64,000 nt of DNA, from NCBI GenBank assembly GCA_024274915.1, contig JAJSAC010000063.1, positions 1-64,000 on the forward strand. Direction: 5' to 3'. This stretch comes from Thermodesulfobacteriota bacterium. GTDB taxonomy: Bacteria; Thermosulfidibacterota; Thermosulfidibacteria; Thermosulfidibacterales; B14-G1. Under the pieces are notes generated by a model, which saw nothing but the letters and a program-made list of their open reading frames with translations, was not told where the DNA came from and did no database searches. A program made the position numbers and the translations under genes. Shown here piece after piece: positions 21,289 through 32,972 of the stretch. Position 1 is the stretch's first letter. Every line of letters starts with the position of its first letter.

Positions 21289-21947
21289 ACCTCCACACCC
21301 ACACCACTTTCAGTGATGGAGAGCTCATCCCCAGTGAGCTTGTGAGGCGAGCCCAGGTGTTGGGTGTGAGATACTTGGGCATAACGGATCATGGGGATCT
21401 TTCCAACCTGGAAATCATTGTGCCGGCCATGGTACGGGTGGCTCTCCAGCTCAATGGTGTGCTGGAGGATATCAGGGTGATACCGGGCATAGAACTCACC
21501 CACGTGCCCCCCTCAGAGATTCCTTCCCTTATCTCCATGGCTAGGGGGCTAGGGGCCAGGATAGTGGTAGTTCATGGGGAGACCCTGGTAGAGCCTGTGG
21601 CCCCTGGAACAAACCTGGCAGCTATAGAAGGAGGAGCCGACATTTTGGCCCACCCCGGGCTGATCACGGAAGAAGAGGTGACTTTGGCTGCCGAGAAGAG
21701 GGTCTATTTAGAGATATCTTCTCGGAGGGGCCATTCTTTGGCCAATGGCCATGTGGCCAGGCTGGCCAGGAAACTGGGGGCTCCTTTAGTGTTTAACACA
21801 GATGCCCATGCTCCTGGTGACCTCATTGACAGGGATAGGGCTTTTGGTGTTCTTCTGGGGGCAGGCCTTTCCTGGGGGGAGGCTAAAGAGGTGCTCTCTG
21901 AAGGGGAAGACCTTGCAAAAAGGCTGGGGGGTGAAGGGAATGGCTAG
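21282..21947 (+). CDS. PHP-domain phosphatase/phosphoesterase
   Basis: [38 protein letters not shown]. Confidence 0.88.
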   Translation: MVDLHTHTTFSDGELIPSELVRRAQVLGVRYLGITDHGDLSNLEIIVPAMVRVALQLNGVLEDIRVIPGIELTHVPPSEIPSLISMARGLGARIVVVHGETLVEPVAPGTNLAAIEGGADILAHPGLITEEEVTLAAEKRVYLEISSRRGHSLANGHVARLARKLGAPLVFNTDAHAPGDLIDRDRAFGVLLGAGLSWGEAKEVLSEGEDLAKRLGGEGNG

Positions 21948-22605
21948 AAGATCTGGGGAAGTGGAGTCGTCCGATCCTTTCCTCGAGGCTTTTTCTAGGG
22001 CCTCGGATTGGGTTCTTAAGAATAAAGTTTCTGTGATAGGCGGCCTCGTGGTAGTTCTGGTGGTGATAGCTGCTGTCACTGGCTGGGTTTACCATCGTAG
22101 GAGTTATGAGAGGAAGGCTGCTACGGCCTTCGCCAGAGCTGTACGTCTCTATAAAGGCTTACCTCTCCAGGCTAAGGCAGATGATATGAAAAGAACTGTT
22201 CAGGCTTTCGAGGAGGTGGTGAAAGGGTATCCCGGGTCCCGATGGGCCTCTTTTGCCCATCTCTATTTGGGTAAGTGCTACCTTGGAATGGGGAAGGAGG
22301 AAGATGGGGTGAGGGAGTACGCCCTGGGGGTGAAAGGTATTAGGTCCGAAAGGTATTTCTGGCCCCAGTGGCTTACTGCCATGGCGTTAGCCCAGGAACC
22401 GGATAAAGGCATAGGGACCTTGAAGGAGGGGCTCAAAGGAGAGAAACCTTTCTTGGAGCCATACCTCAGATACAATTTGGCCTTCCTTTATCAGGAGAAG
22501 GGTGATTTAAGTAAGGCCGCCAAAATTTTGGAGGACCTCCGGGGACGCTTTCCTTCCTCTCCCTTTGGGATAGAGGCCCAGCGTCTTTTGGAGGTTCTCA
22601 AGTGA
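21940..22605 (+). CDS. Membrane-anchored tetratricopeptide protein (YfgM-like)
   Basis: Single TM ([22 protein letters not shown]) plus TPR-like repeats; ATG 21940 preferred over the longer ORF. Confidence 0.7.
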   Translation: MARRSGEVESSDPFLEAFSRASDWVLKNKVSVIGGLVVVLVVIAAVTGWVYHRRSYERKAATAFARAVRLYKGLPLQAKADDMKRTVQAFEEVVKGYPGSRWASFAHLYLGKCYLGMGKEEDGVREYALGVKGIRSERYFWPQWLTAMALAQEPDKGIGTLKEGLKGEKPFLEPYLRYNLAFLYQEKGDLSKAAKILEDLRGRFPSSPFGIEAQRLLEVLK

Positions 22606-24338
22606 GGGTTCTTCTCTCTGGTGATGAGGCCATTGCCTGGGGGGCTTGGGAGGAGGGAGTGGCGGTGGCTGCTGCATATCCCGGCACTCCCAGCACAGAG
22701 ATTCTAGAAACCCTGGCCACCCTTCCCGGAGTCCGGGCCCAATGGTCTTCCAACGAGAAAGTGGCCTTAGAGGTGGGTATAGGGGCTAGTATGGCGGGAG
22801 TGAGGGTCTTGGTGGCCATGAAACATGTGGGCCTCAACGTGGCAGCTGATCCTTTCATGACCCTCTCTTACACCGGTGTTGGAGGGGGGTTGGTGGTGGT
22901 CTCCGCAGATGATCCGGCCCTTTACAGTTCCCAGAACGAGCAGGACAACCGCCATTATGCCCGGATAGCCAAGGTTCCCATGCTAGAGCCTGCCGATAGC
23001 TGGGAATGTAAAGAACTCGTGGGAGAGGCCTATCATATTTCGGAGACCTTTGACACCCCGGTACTTTTCCGTGTCACCACCCGTATAGCCCATGGCAAGG
23101 GTGTGGTGGAGCTGGGGGGGCGTAAGGAGATTTCCCCCCGGAGCATGGAATTGGACCCTGCCAAATGGGTCATGCTTCCCAACTTTGCCAGGGAACGCCA
23201 TCCCATGGTGGAGGAGCGCATGAGGCGCCTGGTGAGTTACGGTGAAAGCTTTCCTGGTAACAGGATGGAGTTGAGGGATCTTTCCATGGGATTCATCACT
23301 TCAGGGGTGGCATATCAATATGTGCGGGAGGCCTTTCCCAGGGCTTCAGTGTTGAAGCTCACCCTTACCCATCCCTTTCCCAAGGCCAGGGTTTTGGATT
23401 TCGCTGGTAGGGTAGAAAGGCTCTTTGTAGTGGAGGAGCTGGATCCCTTCCTGGAGGAGCAGGTCCGGGCCCTGGGCATAGAGGTGGTGGGTAAGGAGGT
23501 TTTCCCAAGGGTGGGGGAACTCTCCCCGGAGTTGGTGAAGGCGGGGGTGGAAAGGGGTTATAAACCTTCTTTCGTTTCATTCTCCGCCATACCTCAGCGG
23601 CCTCCCACCTTGTGTCCCGGCTGCCCCCACAGGGGTGTATTCGTGGTCCTCAAAAAGCTGAAGATGACGGTCTTGGGGGATATAGGTTGCTATACCCTGG
23701 GGGCTTTGCCCCCCCTTTCCAGTCTCCACTCTTGCATCTGCATGGGGGCGGGAGTGGGCATGGTCCACGGGGCTGAAAAGGCTGGGGCCCCTGGGGGGAT
23801 GGTGGCAGTTATAGGGGACAGTACCTTTTACCACTCTGGGATAACCGGGCTGGCGGACATCGTTTACAACGGAGGCACATCCACGGTGGTGATCATGGAT
23901 AACGGTACCACGGCCATGACAGGTAGGCAAGGCCATCCTGGTACGGGGGTGGCTCTCCAGGGTGGGGGCAGGAGGGTTGATTTGGAGTCCCTGGTGAAGG
24001 GTTTGGGTGTGAATAGGTTGAGGGTGGTGGACCCTTACGACTTGAAGACTATGGAGGAGGTTTTTCGAGAGGAGACGGAGGCCCGGGAGCCCTCAGTGAT
24101 TGTGACCCGGCGCCCTTGCACCCTTATCACCTCCGGCCCCATAGGTACCTTCTCGGTCGACGAGGATCTCTGCATAGGTTGTGGGCTTTGTGTGGGTGTG
24201 GGTTGTATAGCTCTGGCCATGGTGGGGGAGGGGAAGGGCAAAAAGTCCCGTATAGACCCACACCTCTGCTATGGCTGTGGGGTCTGTGCTCAGGTCTGTC
24301 CTAAAGGGGCCATAGGGGAGGCTGAAGGTGCTTCATGA
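22602..24338 (+). CDS. iorA: Indolepyruvate ferredoxin oxidoreductase alpha subunit
   Basis: LLSGDEAIAWGAWEEGVAVAAAYPGTPSTEI; C-terminal 4Fe-4S motifs CIGCGLCVGVGC, CYGCGVCAQVCP. Confidence 0.93.
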   Translation: MRVLLSGDEAIAWGAWEEGVAVAAAYPGTPSTEILETLATLPGVRAQWSSNEKVALEVGIGASMAGVRVLVAMKHVGLNVAADPFMTLSYTGVGGGLVVVSADDPALYSSQNEQDNRHYARIAKVPMLEPADSWECKELVGEAYHISETFDTPVLFRVTTRIAHGKGVVELGGRKEISPRSMELDPAKWVMLPNFARERHPMVEERMRRLVSYGESFPGNRMELRDLSMGFITSGVAYQYVREAFPRASVLKLTLTHPFPKARVLDFAGRVERLFVVEELDPFLEEQVRALGIEVVGKEVFPRVGELSPELVKAGVERGYKPSFVSFSAIPQRPPTLCPGCPHRGVFVVLKKLKMTVLGDIGCYTLGALPPLSSLHSCICMGAGVGMVHGAEKAGAPGGMVAVIGDSTFYHSGITGLADIVYNGGTSTVVIMDNGTTAMTGRQGHPGTGVALQGGGRRVDLESLVKGLGVNRLRVVDPYDLKTMEEVFREETEAREPSVIVTRRPCTLITSGPIGTFSVDEDLCIGCGLCVGVGCIALAMVGEGKGKKSRIDPHLCYGCGVCAQVCPKGAIGEAEGAS

Positions 24339-24915
24339 TGGCGTGGTGAATCTGGTCTTCTGTGGTGTGGGCGGTCAGGGGGTACTCCTTGCCTCGGAGG
24401 TGGTGGCTCAGGTGGCTTTGGAGGCTGGGTTGGATGTGAAGAAGAGCGAGGTCCATGGTATGGCCCAAAGGGGGGGCTCCGTGTTTTCCCATGTGAGGTT
24501 CGGGCGGAAGGTCTATTCTCCTGTCATTCCCTTGAGTGGGGCCCATGTGCTGGTGGCTTTCGAGGAGCTGGAGGCCCTGAGGTACGCTCCTTATGCCTCT
24601 CCCCAGGCCAGGATTTTGGTAAATACATTGGAAATAAACCCCGCCACCGTCCTTTCGGGGGATGCTACATACCCGAAAGATCCCCTTGGTATGTTGAGGG
24701 ACCATTTCGTCCACGTGGAGGCCGTGGATGCTTTGGCCTTGGCCCAAAAGGCAGGATCGTCCAGGGCAGTTAATTCGGTGATGTTGGGCCTTTTGTCCCG
24801 TTATCTCCCCTTTGCACTCCCGTTGTGGCTGGAAGTTTTGGGTCAGCGGGTACCTGCCAAGGCCAAGGAAATAAACGTTAAGGCCTTTGGCCTGGGGAGG
24901 GAGCTTTCTTCCTGA
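24328..24915 (+). CDS. iorB: Indolepyruvate ferredoxin oxidoreductase beta subunit
   Basis: NLVFCGVGGQGVLLASEVVAQ; EVHGMAQRGGSVFSHVRFG. Confidence 0.93.
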   Translation: MLHDGVVNLVFCGVGGQGVLLASEVVAQVALEAGLDVKKSEVHGMAQRGGSVFSHVRFGRKVYSPVIPLSGAHVLVAFEELEALRYAPYASPQARILVNTLEINPATVLSGDATYPKDPLGMLRDHFVHVEAVDALALAQKAGSSRAVNSVMLGLLSRYLPFALPLWLEVLGQRVPAKAKEINVKAFGLGRELSS

Positions 24916-24935
24916 AAGCGGCAGGTAGGGAAAGG

Positions 24936-26189
24936 GTGCTTCTAGTGGTCCTGGATGGTCTGGGTGACCAGGCCCTGGAGGCTCTGGGAGGTAGGACACC
25001 CCTCCAGGTGGCCAGAACGCCCCAGCTTGATCATCTGGCCCTTCTGGGGGGAGGAGGGAGCTATCACCCTGGCAGGATGGGGGTGGCCTATTTCAGTGAT
25101 CTGGCTTTCTTTATTGCTTTAGGGTACTCCCAGGGGGAATTTCCCGGTAGGGGGGTTCTGGGTGGGTACGCAGCTGGGCTTTCCATATCTCCTGGAGAGG
25201 TTTACGCCTTGGCTTCCATGGTTTCCCTGGAGGAGAGCTGTCCAGACGGACCCATCTTGGTGGAGCGGGGCGGTGATCTGGCACCAGAGGAGTGGGAAGA
25301 AGCCCTGGAGATCCTGTCTCGTCCCTGGCATGGCAACGGGGTAGAGATCACCTTCCATCCTTTGGAAGTGGGTATAGGAATCCTGAAGCTTGAAGGGGAA
25401 GTAGATCATCGAATCACCGATTCAGACCCTTCTCATAGGGGAGGGAAGGTCTACCAGGTGATGTCCAGAGGCGAAGAAGGAGAACTGGCAAGCCACACGG
25501 CCAGGGAGTTGAATCGTTACCTGGATGGGGTGGCTTGGAGGCTGAGGGAGGCTTCCTTTAACGCGTTGAGGATCAGGGAGGGCAAGAATCCCATGAATGC
25601 CCTTTTGGTTCAAGGGGCGGGCAGAGATAAGTTCCTGCCGTTTTTGAAGGAGCGCTGGGGGTTCGATGGTGCCCTGGTGGCTTCTGAGCCGTTTATCCTG
25701 GGGATAGGGAAGAAGTTGGGCATGGCGGTGATAGGGGTGGGAGAGGGAAGTCCCAAAAAGGAGCTCCTGATCAAATTTAAAGAGGCCCTACCCCTGCTTG
25801 AAACCTACTCCATGGTGGTGATCCATACCCGTGCTCCGAAGCTGGCTTCCAGGAAACACAACCCCTGGGAGAAGGTGAAAGTGGTAGAGGAACTGGATGG
25901 GGCCTTTTCCTATCTCCTGGAATACCTTGTACCCAGGGAAGAGAGGCTATTAGTGGTATGGGGCGGTTCTTCTACATCTACGGGAGGCCCTTATCTCTAT
26001 TCAGGAGATCCATCCCCCCTGTTGATGATAGGTCCCCGGGTGAGGAGGGGGCCTAGCCTCAAGTTTGATGAGCCTTCCCTGGCCTATGGGTCTATAGGTT
26101 TTCTAAAGAGGGAAGAGCTTATGCTCACTATCTTGAGCTATACGGGTAGGGCACCTCTCTGGGGAAGACACCAGGGTTTGCTGGTATAA
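24936..26189 (+). CDS. ApgM-family phosphoglycerate mutase-like protein (second paralog)
   Basis: LLVVLDGLGDQALEALGGRTPLQVARTPQLD; ApgM-family length. Confidence 0.8.
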   Translation: MLLVVLDGLGDQALEALGGRTPLQVARTPQLDHLALLGGGGSYHPGRMGVAYFSDLAFFIALGYSQGEFPGRGVLGGYAAGLSISPGEVYALASMVSLEESCPDGPILVERGGDLAPEEWEEALEILSRPWHGNGVEITFHPLEVGIGILKLEGEVDHRITDSDPSHRGGKVYQVMSRGEEGELASHTARELNRYLDGVAWRLREASFNALRIREGKNPMNALLVQGAGRDKFLPFLKERWGFDGALVASEPFILGIGKKLGMAVIGVGEGSPKKELLIKFKEALPLLETYSMVVIHTRAPKLASRKHNPWEKVKVVEELDGAFSYLLEYLVPREERLLVVWGGSSTSTGGPYLYSGDPSPLLMIGPRVRRGPSLKFDEPSLAYGSIGFLKREELMLTILSYTGRAPLWGRHQGLLV

Positions 26190-26322
26190 ATTGCATTCTT
26201 GTGCAGTATTTTCTCCTCCAACCTTTCCCTTGATGGGGACATGGCCTGGAAAAGATGTTGAAAATGCAAGCCTAATCTGTCTGGCATGTTTTTGTGTTTA
26301 ACTGATGGGCAGGAGGGAGTAG

Positions 26323-26351
26323 TTGACAGTTATGGAACTTTTGGCTTATCT
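26323..26351 (+). promoter_or_regulatory. Sigma70-type promoter for the cytochrome gene
   Basis: TTGACA-N17-TTATCT upstream of AGGAGGTGA RBS. Confidence 0.6.
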
Positions 26352-26402
26352 AGTCTGGGAAAGTGAGTATAAGAGCTTTAAAACGAAAGGAGGTGACCGC
26401 GC

Positions 26403-26777
26403 ATGAGGAAGATACTCAGCTTGTTGGTAGCAGTGGTTTTTGTGTTTAGTGCCATGGCGGTGGTGACGGCGGCAGAGTCGAACAAGGGGGCAGAGAAATA
26501 CACCATCGACAAGTGTCAGAAGAGGAAAGGCCCTGTTCTCTTTAACCACTGGCAGCATCAGAAGATCCAGGGTGTTACCTGTAAGACCTGTCATCATAAG
26601 GCGGAGGAAGGTAAGGCCATCAAGAGTTGTCTTCAGTGCCATCAATGCAAGAAGGGAGAGGCTCCCGCTGCAAAGATGGCCTTCCACAAGACCTGCAAGG
26701 GCTGCCATATGAAGATGAAGAAGGCGGGCAAGAAGACTGGGCCCACCGGCTGTACCAAGTGTCACGTCAAAAAGTGA
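26403..26777 (+). CDS. Secreted tetraheme c3/c7-like cytochrome
   Basis: Signal peptide and four CxxCH motifs (CKTCH, CLQCH, CKGCH, CTKCH). Confidence 0.9.
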   Translation: MRKILSLLVAVVFVFSAMAVVTAAESNKGAEKYTIDKCQKRKGPVLFNHWQHQKIQGVTCKTCHHKAEEGKAIKSCLQCHQCKKGEAPAAKMAFHKTCKGCHMKMKKAGKKTGPTGCTKCHVKK

Positions 26778-26789
26778 GTCTGCAGGGGT

Positions 26790-26826
26790 AGGGGGAAGGG
26801 GTTCTAGGCCCTTTCCCCTTTTCCTT
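26790..26826 (+). terminator. Terminator after cytochrome gene
   Basis: GGGGAAGGGgttctaggCCCTTTCCCC followed by TTTTCC. Confidence 0.75.
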
Positions 26827-26883
26827 TAAAATCCTTTCATCCCCTTGAAAACCCGGGGGCCAGGTCTATATTGTCCCCCAATC

Positions 26884-28602
26884 ATGGGAAGAGTTGCCCC
26901 GGATATTTTGGAGGAGATCAAGGAGCGTATAGATATCGTCCAATTGGTCTCCCAGTATCTTCCCCTCAAGAGGGCGGGTAGGAATTTTAAGGCTCTCTGC
27001 CCTTTTCACGTGGAGAAGACCCCTTCCTTCACCGTCAGTCCTGAAAAACAGTTTTTTCATTGCTTTGGCTGCGGGGCCAGTGGGGATATTTTCCAGTTCC
27101 TGATGAGGATGGAGAATATAACTTTCCCCGAAGCCATGGAAAAGTTGGCTGAGCAAGCGGGAGTGGAGATTCCCAAAGGGCGGGAGGAAGAGGGGGACGG
27201 GGAGAGGAATAGGCTCTATTACCTTCACAAGGTGGCTACCGACTATTTCCACCAGGCCCTTCTCTCTCCTCCAGGCCAAAAGGCCCGGGAGTTGGTTTTA
27301 TCCAGGGGTATAGGGTCTTCTGCCTGGGAGACCTTTCAGCTGGGTTATGCCCCTGACAGCTGGGATAGGCTCAGGGATGTGTTGAAGGCGAAAGGGTTCA
27401 CTGCAGCTGAGATGCTTTCTGTAGGCCTGTTGGGGGAGAGGGAAGGGGGGAGAGACCCCTATGTCAAATTCCGCCATCGCCTCATGATTCCCATATGGGA
27501 TTCCAAAGGACGGGTGGTGGCTTTTGGGGGTAGGGCTTTAGACCCGAACCAGGAACCCAAATACCTCAATTCCCCGGAGCACCTCCTCTTCAAAAAGGGG
27601 GAGATCCTCTATCCTTTTCATATGGCCAGGAAGGCGGTCAGGGACATGGGGTATGTTTTGTTGGTGGAAGGGTATATGGACGCCATCACCTGCCATCTCC
27701 GCGGTTTCCCCAACGCTTTAGCTGCTCTGGGCACGGCCCTTACACCTTCCCAGGCTCGGAAGGTGGCCCGGCTTTCCAGAGAGGTGGTCTTAGCTTACGA
27801 CGGTGACGATGCGGGGCGGAAGGCTGCCTTGAGGGCTGCTTCTGTCCTCTTCCAGGTGGGTGTGGTACCCAGGGTGGTTTTGCTTCCTCCTGGAGAAGAT
27901 CCAGACAGTTTCCTCAGGAACCGAGGCCAGGGGACCTTTGCGTCCCTCGTAGAGGGGGCTGAGGATGTGGTGTTGTGGTACATGGCGGAACTGGAATCCC
28001 TCCATTCCCTTTCCCATCCCCGGGAAAGGGCCCGGTGGCTTAAGGAGGTTTTGGGCTTCCTTGCCCCATTGAAGGGTTCCCTGGATCTGGAGTCTTACCT
28101 GGTGGAGGTTGCGTCCAAGACGGGTGTCACCCTGGAGGGTCTTAAGAGGGAGATCTATGGGGGGGGTAAGGGGAAGGTAGGGAAGACATCCCGTGCCATT
28201 ATGGGGTCTTGGGAGATGTTGTATTTGGCCTTGGCCCTGTCCAATCCCAGGTGGTGGAGGGTCTTCAAGGGGGAGGTGTTGGAGGACGCCTTTGTCCACT
28301 CCCTGTGGGAAAAAGTGAAAGGGGAGGACGACCCTTCCCTTGCTCTGTCCATGCTGGATGATAAGGAGAGGTCCCTTCTAGTGGCCAAAGTTATGGAGAT
28401 CCCTGAGGAAGGAGTGGAAGATCTCTTTGCATCCTGCCACAGGAGGGCGGAAAGGAAGGCCTTGGAGAGGGAGGCCAGAAGGTTGAAGATGAATATGGAG
28501 GGTGTTTCTGGAGATGAGAGGGAGCACCTTTTGGCCCGGTATATAGAGATAATGAAGAGTATTAAAGGTACAGGGGAGGAGGGAGTTTATGAAACCCATT
28601 GA
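26884..28602 (+). CDS. dnaG: DNA primase
   Basis: Zinc finger [50 protein letters not shown] 26884 ([19 protein letters not shown]) preferred. Confidence 0.95.
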   Translation: MGRVAPDILEEIKERIDIVQLVSQYLPLKRAGRNFKALCPFHVEKTPSFTVSPEKQFFHCFGCGASGDIFQFLMRMENITFPEAMEKLAEQAGVEIPKGREEEGDGERNRLYYLHKVATDYFHQALLSPPGQKARELVLSRGIGSSAWETFQLGYAPDSWDRLRDVLKAKGFTAAEMLSVGLLGEREGGRDPYVKFRHRLMIPIWDSKGRVVAFGGRALDPNQEPKYLNSPEHLLFKKGEILYPFHMARKAVRDMGYVLLVEGYMDAITCHLRGFPNALAALGTALTPSQARKVARLSREVVLAYDGDDAGRKAALRAASVLFQVGVVPRVVLLPPGEDPDSFLRNRGQGTFASLVEGAEDVVLWYMAELESLHSLSHPRERARWLKEVLGFLAPLKGSLDLESYLVEVASKTGVTLEGLKREIYGGGKGKVGKTSRAIMGSWEMLYLALALSNPRWWRVFKGEVLEDAFVHSLWEKVKGEDDPSLALSMLDDKERSLLVAKVMEIPEEGVEDLFASCHRRAERKALEREARRLKMNMEGVSGDEREHLLARYIEIMKSIKGTGEEGVYETH

Positions 28603-30370
28603 GGTATCTAAGCTTACTGAGCTCAGGAAACTCATCGCTTTGGGAAAGAAGAAAGGGTTTCTCACCTATGATGAAATCCATGAGATGCTTCCTGGGGAGC
28701 TCAGTGTGCCCGAGCAACTTGAAGACATCTTTCATCTTTTGGAGGAGATGGACATCCAGGTTCTGGACCATCCCCAGGGCAAGCTGGGGACCAGTAAGGC
28801 CATATTGGGGGAGACCACAGGGGATGGGGAGCTCTTAGGCATGGTGATGGAGGAGCATGAAGAGGACTCAGGGGTTTCAGCGGATCCTGTGAGAATGTAT
28901 CTCCAGGAGATGGGTTCCATTCCCCTTCTTTCCAGGGAGGAGGAGGTGGAGCTGGCCAAAAGGATCGAAGAAGGCCGGAATCTGGCCATAGAGGCTGTCA
29001 TGTCTATTCCTCTTACGGTGAAGGAAATCATGAAGCTCCGGGATGGGTTGGAGGCGGAAGAGCTGGAGCTGGACCAGGTCTTCATATTGGAGGAGGATCT
29101 CTCGTCTGAAGATTCGGCTAAGGTGAGACAAAGGATTCTGCTGGAGTTGGAGGCCCTAAACAGGGTGTTTGACCTTTACGAGAAGAAGCGGAGGGAGCTC
29201 TTCCTGGGTGGTGATGCCATGACTTCGGAGGAGAGGGAGCGTATCCAGGAAGAGATAGAGAATAAAAGGATGGAAATGATAGCCCTTATAAAGAAGCTGA
29301 GCCTTTCCAGTGCCCAGGTGGAGCGCCTTGTGGACCTTATCCGTGGGTATGTGCAGAGTGGTGACAGGGCTTTGGCCGAGATTAAGGAATGTGAGGAAGT
29401 CCTCCTCATGCCCGCTGACACTTTTATCCGGTTCTACGAAGATCTGGATACTTTGAATTCCTATGGAGAGAGGGAAGAAAGGGCCAGACAGGTGACCACT
29501 TTGTCTTTTGAGACCCTCTCTGGGTACTACGAAAAGATTTTGAAGGCCAGGGATGAGATCGGGTTCATCGAGTTGGAATCCACCCTTTCTCTGAGCGAGC
29601 TTAAAGAGATTCTCGCGGAGATCGAGAGGGGTCTGCATCAGGAGAAGGAGGCTAAGCGGCTTTTGGCTGAAGCCAACCTGAGGTTAGTGGTGAGTATCGC
29701 CAAGAAGTATACCAATAAAGGTCTTCAGTTGCTGGATCTCATCCAGGAGGGGAATATCGGTCTTATGAAGGCCGTAGAGAAGTTCGAGTACAGAAGGGGA
29801 TACAAGTTCAGCACTTATGCCACGTGGTGGATAAGGCAAGCCATCACCCGGGCCATAGCCGATCAGGCCAGGACCATCAGGATTCCCGTTCACATGATAG
29901 AGACCATCAATAAGCTGGTGAGAACTTCCCGGCAGCTGGTCCAGGAATTGGGCAGGGAGCCCACTCCTGAGGAGGTGGCCCGCAGGTTGGAGATGGTCCC
30001 CGAAAAGGTGAGAAAGATCTTGAAGATTGCCAAGGAACCCATCTCTTTGGAGACTCCCATCGGTGAGGAGGAGGATAGCCATTTGGGAGACTTTATTGAG
30101 GACAAGTCTATAGATTCACCAATAGACACAGCCATTGATGAGAGCCTGAGGGAGCAGATAGAGCAGGCTTTGGAAACCCTTACCGACAGGGAGAAGACGG
30201 TTCTTAAGATGAGATTCGGTTTGGACATGGATTCGGAGCACACCCTGGAGGAGGTAGGCCGGGTTTTCCATGTGACCAGGGAGAGGATCCGACAGATAGA
30301 AGCCAAGGCCCTGAAGAAACTCCGTCATCCTCGGAGGAACAAGAATATCAAGAGTTTGCTGGAGGTCTAG
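28589..30370 (+). CDS. rpoD: RNA polymerase primary sigma factor
   Basis: [41 protein letters not shown]-terminal [30 protein letters not shown]. Confidence 0.97.
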   Translation: MKPIEVSKLTELRKLIALGKKKGFLTYDEIHEMLPGELSVPEQLEDIFHLLEEMDIQVLDHPQGKLGTSKAILGETTGDGELLGMVMEEHEEDSGVSADPVRMYLQEMGSIPLLSREEEVELAKRIEEGRNLAIEAVMSIPLTVKEIMKLRDGLEAEELELDQVFILEEDLSSEDSAKVRQRILLELEALNRVFDLYEKKRRELFLGGDAMTSEERERIQEEIENKRMEMIALIKKLSLSSAQVERLVDLIRGYVQSGDRALAEIKECEEVLLMPADTFIRFYEDLDTLNSYGEREERARQVTTLSFETLSGYYEKILKARDEIGFIELESTLSLSELKEILAEIERGLHQEKEAKRLLAEANLRLVVSIAKKYTNKGLQLLDLIQEGNIGLMKAVEKFEYRRGYKFSTYATWWIRQAITRAIADQARTIRIPVHMIETINKLVRTSRQLVQELGREPTPEEVARRLEMVPEKVRKILKIAKEPISLETPIGEEEDSHLGDFIEDKSIDSPIDTAIDESLREQIEQALETLTDREKTVLKMRFGLDMDSEHTLEEVGRVFHVTRERIRQIEAKALKKLRHPRRNKNIKSLLEV

Positions 30371-31809
30371 CGGAAGAAGATCAGGGTCACTACCACGAAT
30401 ATGGGGATGAGGATCACCAGGGAATATTTGAGGATGTAGCCAAAGAAGCTGGGCATCTCCACTCCGGCTTCTTCGGCTATGGATCTCACCATGAAGTTGG
30501 GAGCGTTACCTATATAGGTGTTGGCTCCCATGAAGACTGCCCCGGCGGAGATGGCCTCCAGGTAGATACCTTTCTGGGAGATGAGGTGGGCTACAGCTGT
30601 TTTTTCAGGCACTCCTGCGAAGAAGCGGCCCAGGGCAGTGTTAAGGAAAGTGAGATAAGTGGGGGCGTTATCCAAGAAGCTGGAGAGGCCACCTGTAATC
30701 CAGAAGAAGTGGTAGGGCTCTCTCACAGAGGCTATCAGGGCCCTGGCGGCACCTTCTTCCCCTGCCCTCAGGATGGCAAGGGCGGGGATCATGGTCATGA
30801 AGATACCGGCGAAAAGAATGGCCACCTCCTGGATGGGGAACCAGGTGAACTCGTTCTCTTCTCTGATCTGCCACGGGGTGAACTTGAGGGAGAGGAGTCC
30901 CATAGCCACCATAGCGGCGTCTCTGATGAGGGACTGGGTACTTCTTTCCACTCCCAGTATCTCTACGTAGCCCAGGTGGACAATGCCACTGAAAAGTACA
31001 GCTGCCACCACTCCCAAGAGGAAGAGGAAGTTGATGGAGCCCACTATTTTCAGTCTTTCCTCATCTTCTTCCCTATCGGGCAAGGTCTCTTTTTTGAAAT
31101 TGATATAGTCCATGATGAAGTAGAGGGCGATGAGAAGGCCGGCCACCGTGAGCATATGGGGTAGGATTTTGAAGGTCCAGAAAAAAGGCACGCCATGGAG
31201 GAATCCCAGGAAGAGGGGGGGATCTCCCAGGGGAGTGAGGGAGCCTCCGATGTTGCATACCAGGAAGATAAAGAAGACCACCATGTAAGTCTTTTTCTTT
31301 CGATAGGCGTTGGCTCTGAGGAAGGGCCTGATGAGGAGCATGGCTGCCCCTGTGGTACCCACCCAGGAAGCCAGGGCAGTTCCCACTGTCAGCATCCCTG
31401 TGTTGACCAAAGGGGTGCCCCGGAGTTTTCCCTTCAGTAGGATACCTCCTGCCACGGTATATAGGGACCACAGGAGGATGATGAAGGGTATGTAGTCGGC
31501 TATGAAGATGTGAAGGATTTCGTGGAGGGCTGCGCCTTTAAAGACCAATAAGAAGGGAATGGCTACTACCAATCCCCAGAAAGTGGACACTTTTCCAAAG
31601 TGGCTGTGCCAGAAATGGGGGACCAGTAGGGGGAAAAGGGCTATGGAGAGGAGAATGCCAGCGAAGGGTATGATGCTCCATAAAGGTAATTCGGTGCCAA
31701 GCTCGTGGGAGACTTCCGATGCCCATGAAGGGGTGGGGAGGATTAGAAGGGTGACACCGACCACACAAAAAATAAAAACGAGAGAGGCTGAGGATCCTTT
31801 ATTACTCAT
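30367..31809 (-). CDS. NhaD-type sodium:proton antiporter
   Basis: Polytopic membrane protein; [41 protein letters not shown]. Confidence 0.83.
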   Translation of the reverse strand: MSNKGSSASLVFIFCVVGVTLLILPTPSWASEVSHELGTELPLWSIIPFAGILLSIALFPLLVPHFWHSHFGKVSTFWGLVVAIPFLLVFKGAALHEILHIFIADYIPFIILLWSLYTVAGGILLKGKLRGTPLVNTGMLTVGTALASWVGTTGAAMLLIRPFLRANAYRKKKTYMVVFFIFLVCNIGGSLTPLGDPPLFLGFLHGVPFFWTFKILPHMLTVAGLLIALYFIMDYINFKKETLPDREEDEERLKIVGSINFLFLLGVVAAVLFSGIVHLGYVEILGVERSTQSLIRDAAMVAMGLLSLKFTPWQIREENEFTWFPIQEVAILFAGIFMTMIPALAILRAGEEGAARALIASVREPYHFFWITGGLSSFLDNAPTYLTFLNTALGRFFAGVPEKTAVAHLISQKGIYLEAISAGAVFMGANTYIGNAPNFMVRSIAEEAGVEMPSFFGYILKYSLVILIPIFVVVTLIFFR

Positions 31810-31913
31810 TTGCTCAGCTCCTTGGCCGTATTTCTAAAGACGGCGCAGGTATATATCTGTGAAATTCTGTTGTCAAGGTGGTGTGTTTTTGGTACCAGGG
31901 TAGATTAGTTACT

Positions 31914-32972
31914 ATGAGACGGGGTGTTAGAGTGCTTTTATTTAACCTGCTGAAAAGGAGAAAAAAGTACGCCTTTGGAGTAGACATAGGCCATTCAGGG
32001 CTGAAAATAGCGGTGTTTAAGAAAGAAGGTGGAAAGAAAATGGTGGAGAAATTACATTTGAGGAACTTCCCTCCAGAAGTGATGTCTGAGGGTAAGGTAG
32101 TGGATGAAGAAGCAGTGGTAAGGTCCCTTAGAGATTTGTGGAGAGGGGAGTCGTTCCCCAAAGGTACGGTGGTCGCTGCTGTACCGGGAGGCAATGTGGA
32201 AGTGAAAAAAATTAGGCTGCCAGTGATGGATAAGAAAGAACTGGACAGGTATGTTGCTTTAGAAGCGGAACGAGTTTTTGCTATGCCCTTTCTCAGTCTG
32301 GTTATAGACTATGTGGTCCTGAAAGAGGAGAAGGATTACACGGATCTGTTGGTTGTAGCTGTCCCCAGGGAAAAAGTTACTATGGTTAGAGAACTTTTTT
32401 ATAAGGCTGGAATAGAGCTTCATGTATTGGAGGTGAATGCTTTGGCTTTATATCACCTTCTCACTTTTTTAGATGGTGAAAGGTTTAAAGGTCTTTCCGT
32501 GCTTTTGGATGTAGGTAAGAGTACGACCACTGTGGTGATAATTCTAGACGGTGAGCTCCTTTGTGCCAAGGAAGTGTTTGTGGGAGGAGATGTGGTCACT
32601 GAGATGATTCAGAATGAGGAAGGTTTAACTTATGGAGAAGCAGAAGCACTGAAGAGAGGGGGGTTTTCACAAAAACCGTATAAGAGGAAAATTCTAGACA
32701 AGTTTGTTATTTCCTTGGGCCATGAGTTGAAACTGGTGTTGGATAGCTGTAGACTATGGTTGGAATCGGGAGAAGGAGAGGTGAAGAGGGTTTTTTATAC
32801 GGGAGGGGGAGCTTTATTAGAGGATTTTGATAAAGCTTTTGAAGAAAGGTTTGACGTAGAGGTTAAAAGTGTGTATTATTTGGATTTTGAAGGGGTGCTG
32901 GGAGAGGGGGGTGAGGCATTGGATAGACATTCTGTGGCGTTGGGTTTGTCTATCAGAGGGGCATCAGTATGA
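31914..32972 (+). CDS. pilM: Type IV pilus assembly ATPase-like protein PilM
   Basis: FGVDIGHSGLKIAVFKK; VLLDVGKSTTTVVIILDGELL; first gene of pilMNOPQ. Confidence 0.88.
   Translation: MRRGVRVLLFNLLKRRKKYAFGVDIGHSGLKIAVFKKEGGKKMVEKLHLRNFPPEVMSEGKVVDEEAVVRSLRDLWRGESFPKGTVVAAVPGGNVEVKKIRLPVMDKKELDRYVALEAERVFAMPFLSLVIDYVVLKEEKDYTDLLVVAVPREKVTMVRELFYKAGIELHVLEVNALALYHLLTFLDGERFKGLSVLLDVGKSTTTVVIILDGELLCAKEVFVGGDVVTEMIQNEEGLTYGEAEALKRGGFSQKPYKRKILDKFVISLGHELKLVLDSCRLWLESGEGEVKRVFYTGGGALLEDFDKAFEERFDVEVKSVYYLDFEGVLGEGGEALDRHSVALGLSIRGASV

Noticed and set aside
21802-21939. N-terminal extension of the TPR protein as listed in the ORF track
   Set aside because: Lies within the PHP gene in another frame; ATG at 21940 gives a normal protein with a TM anchor
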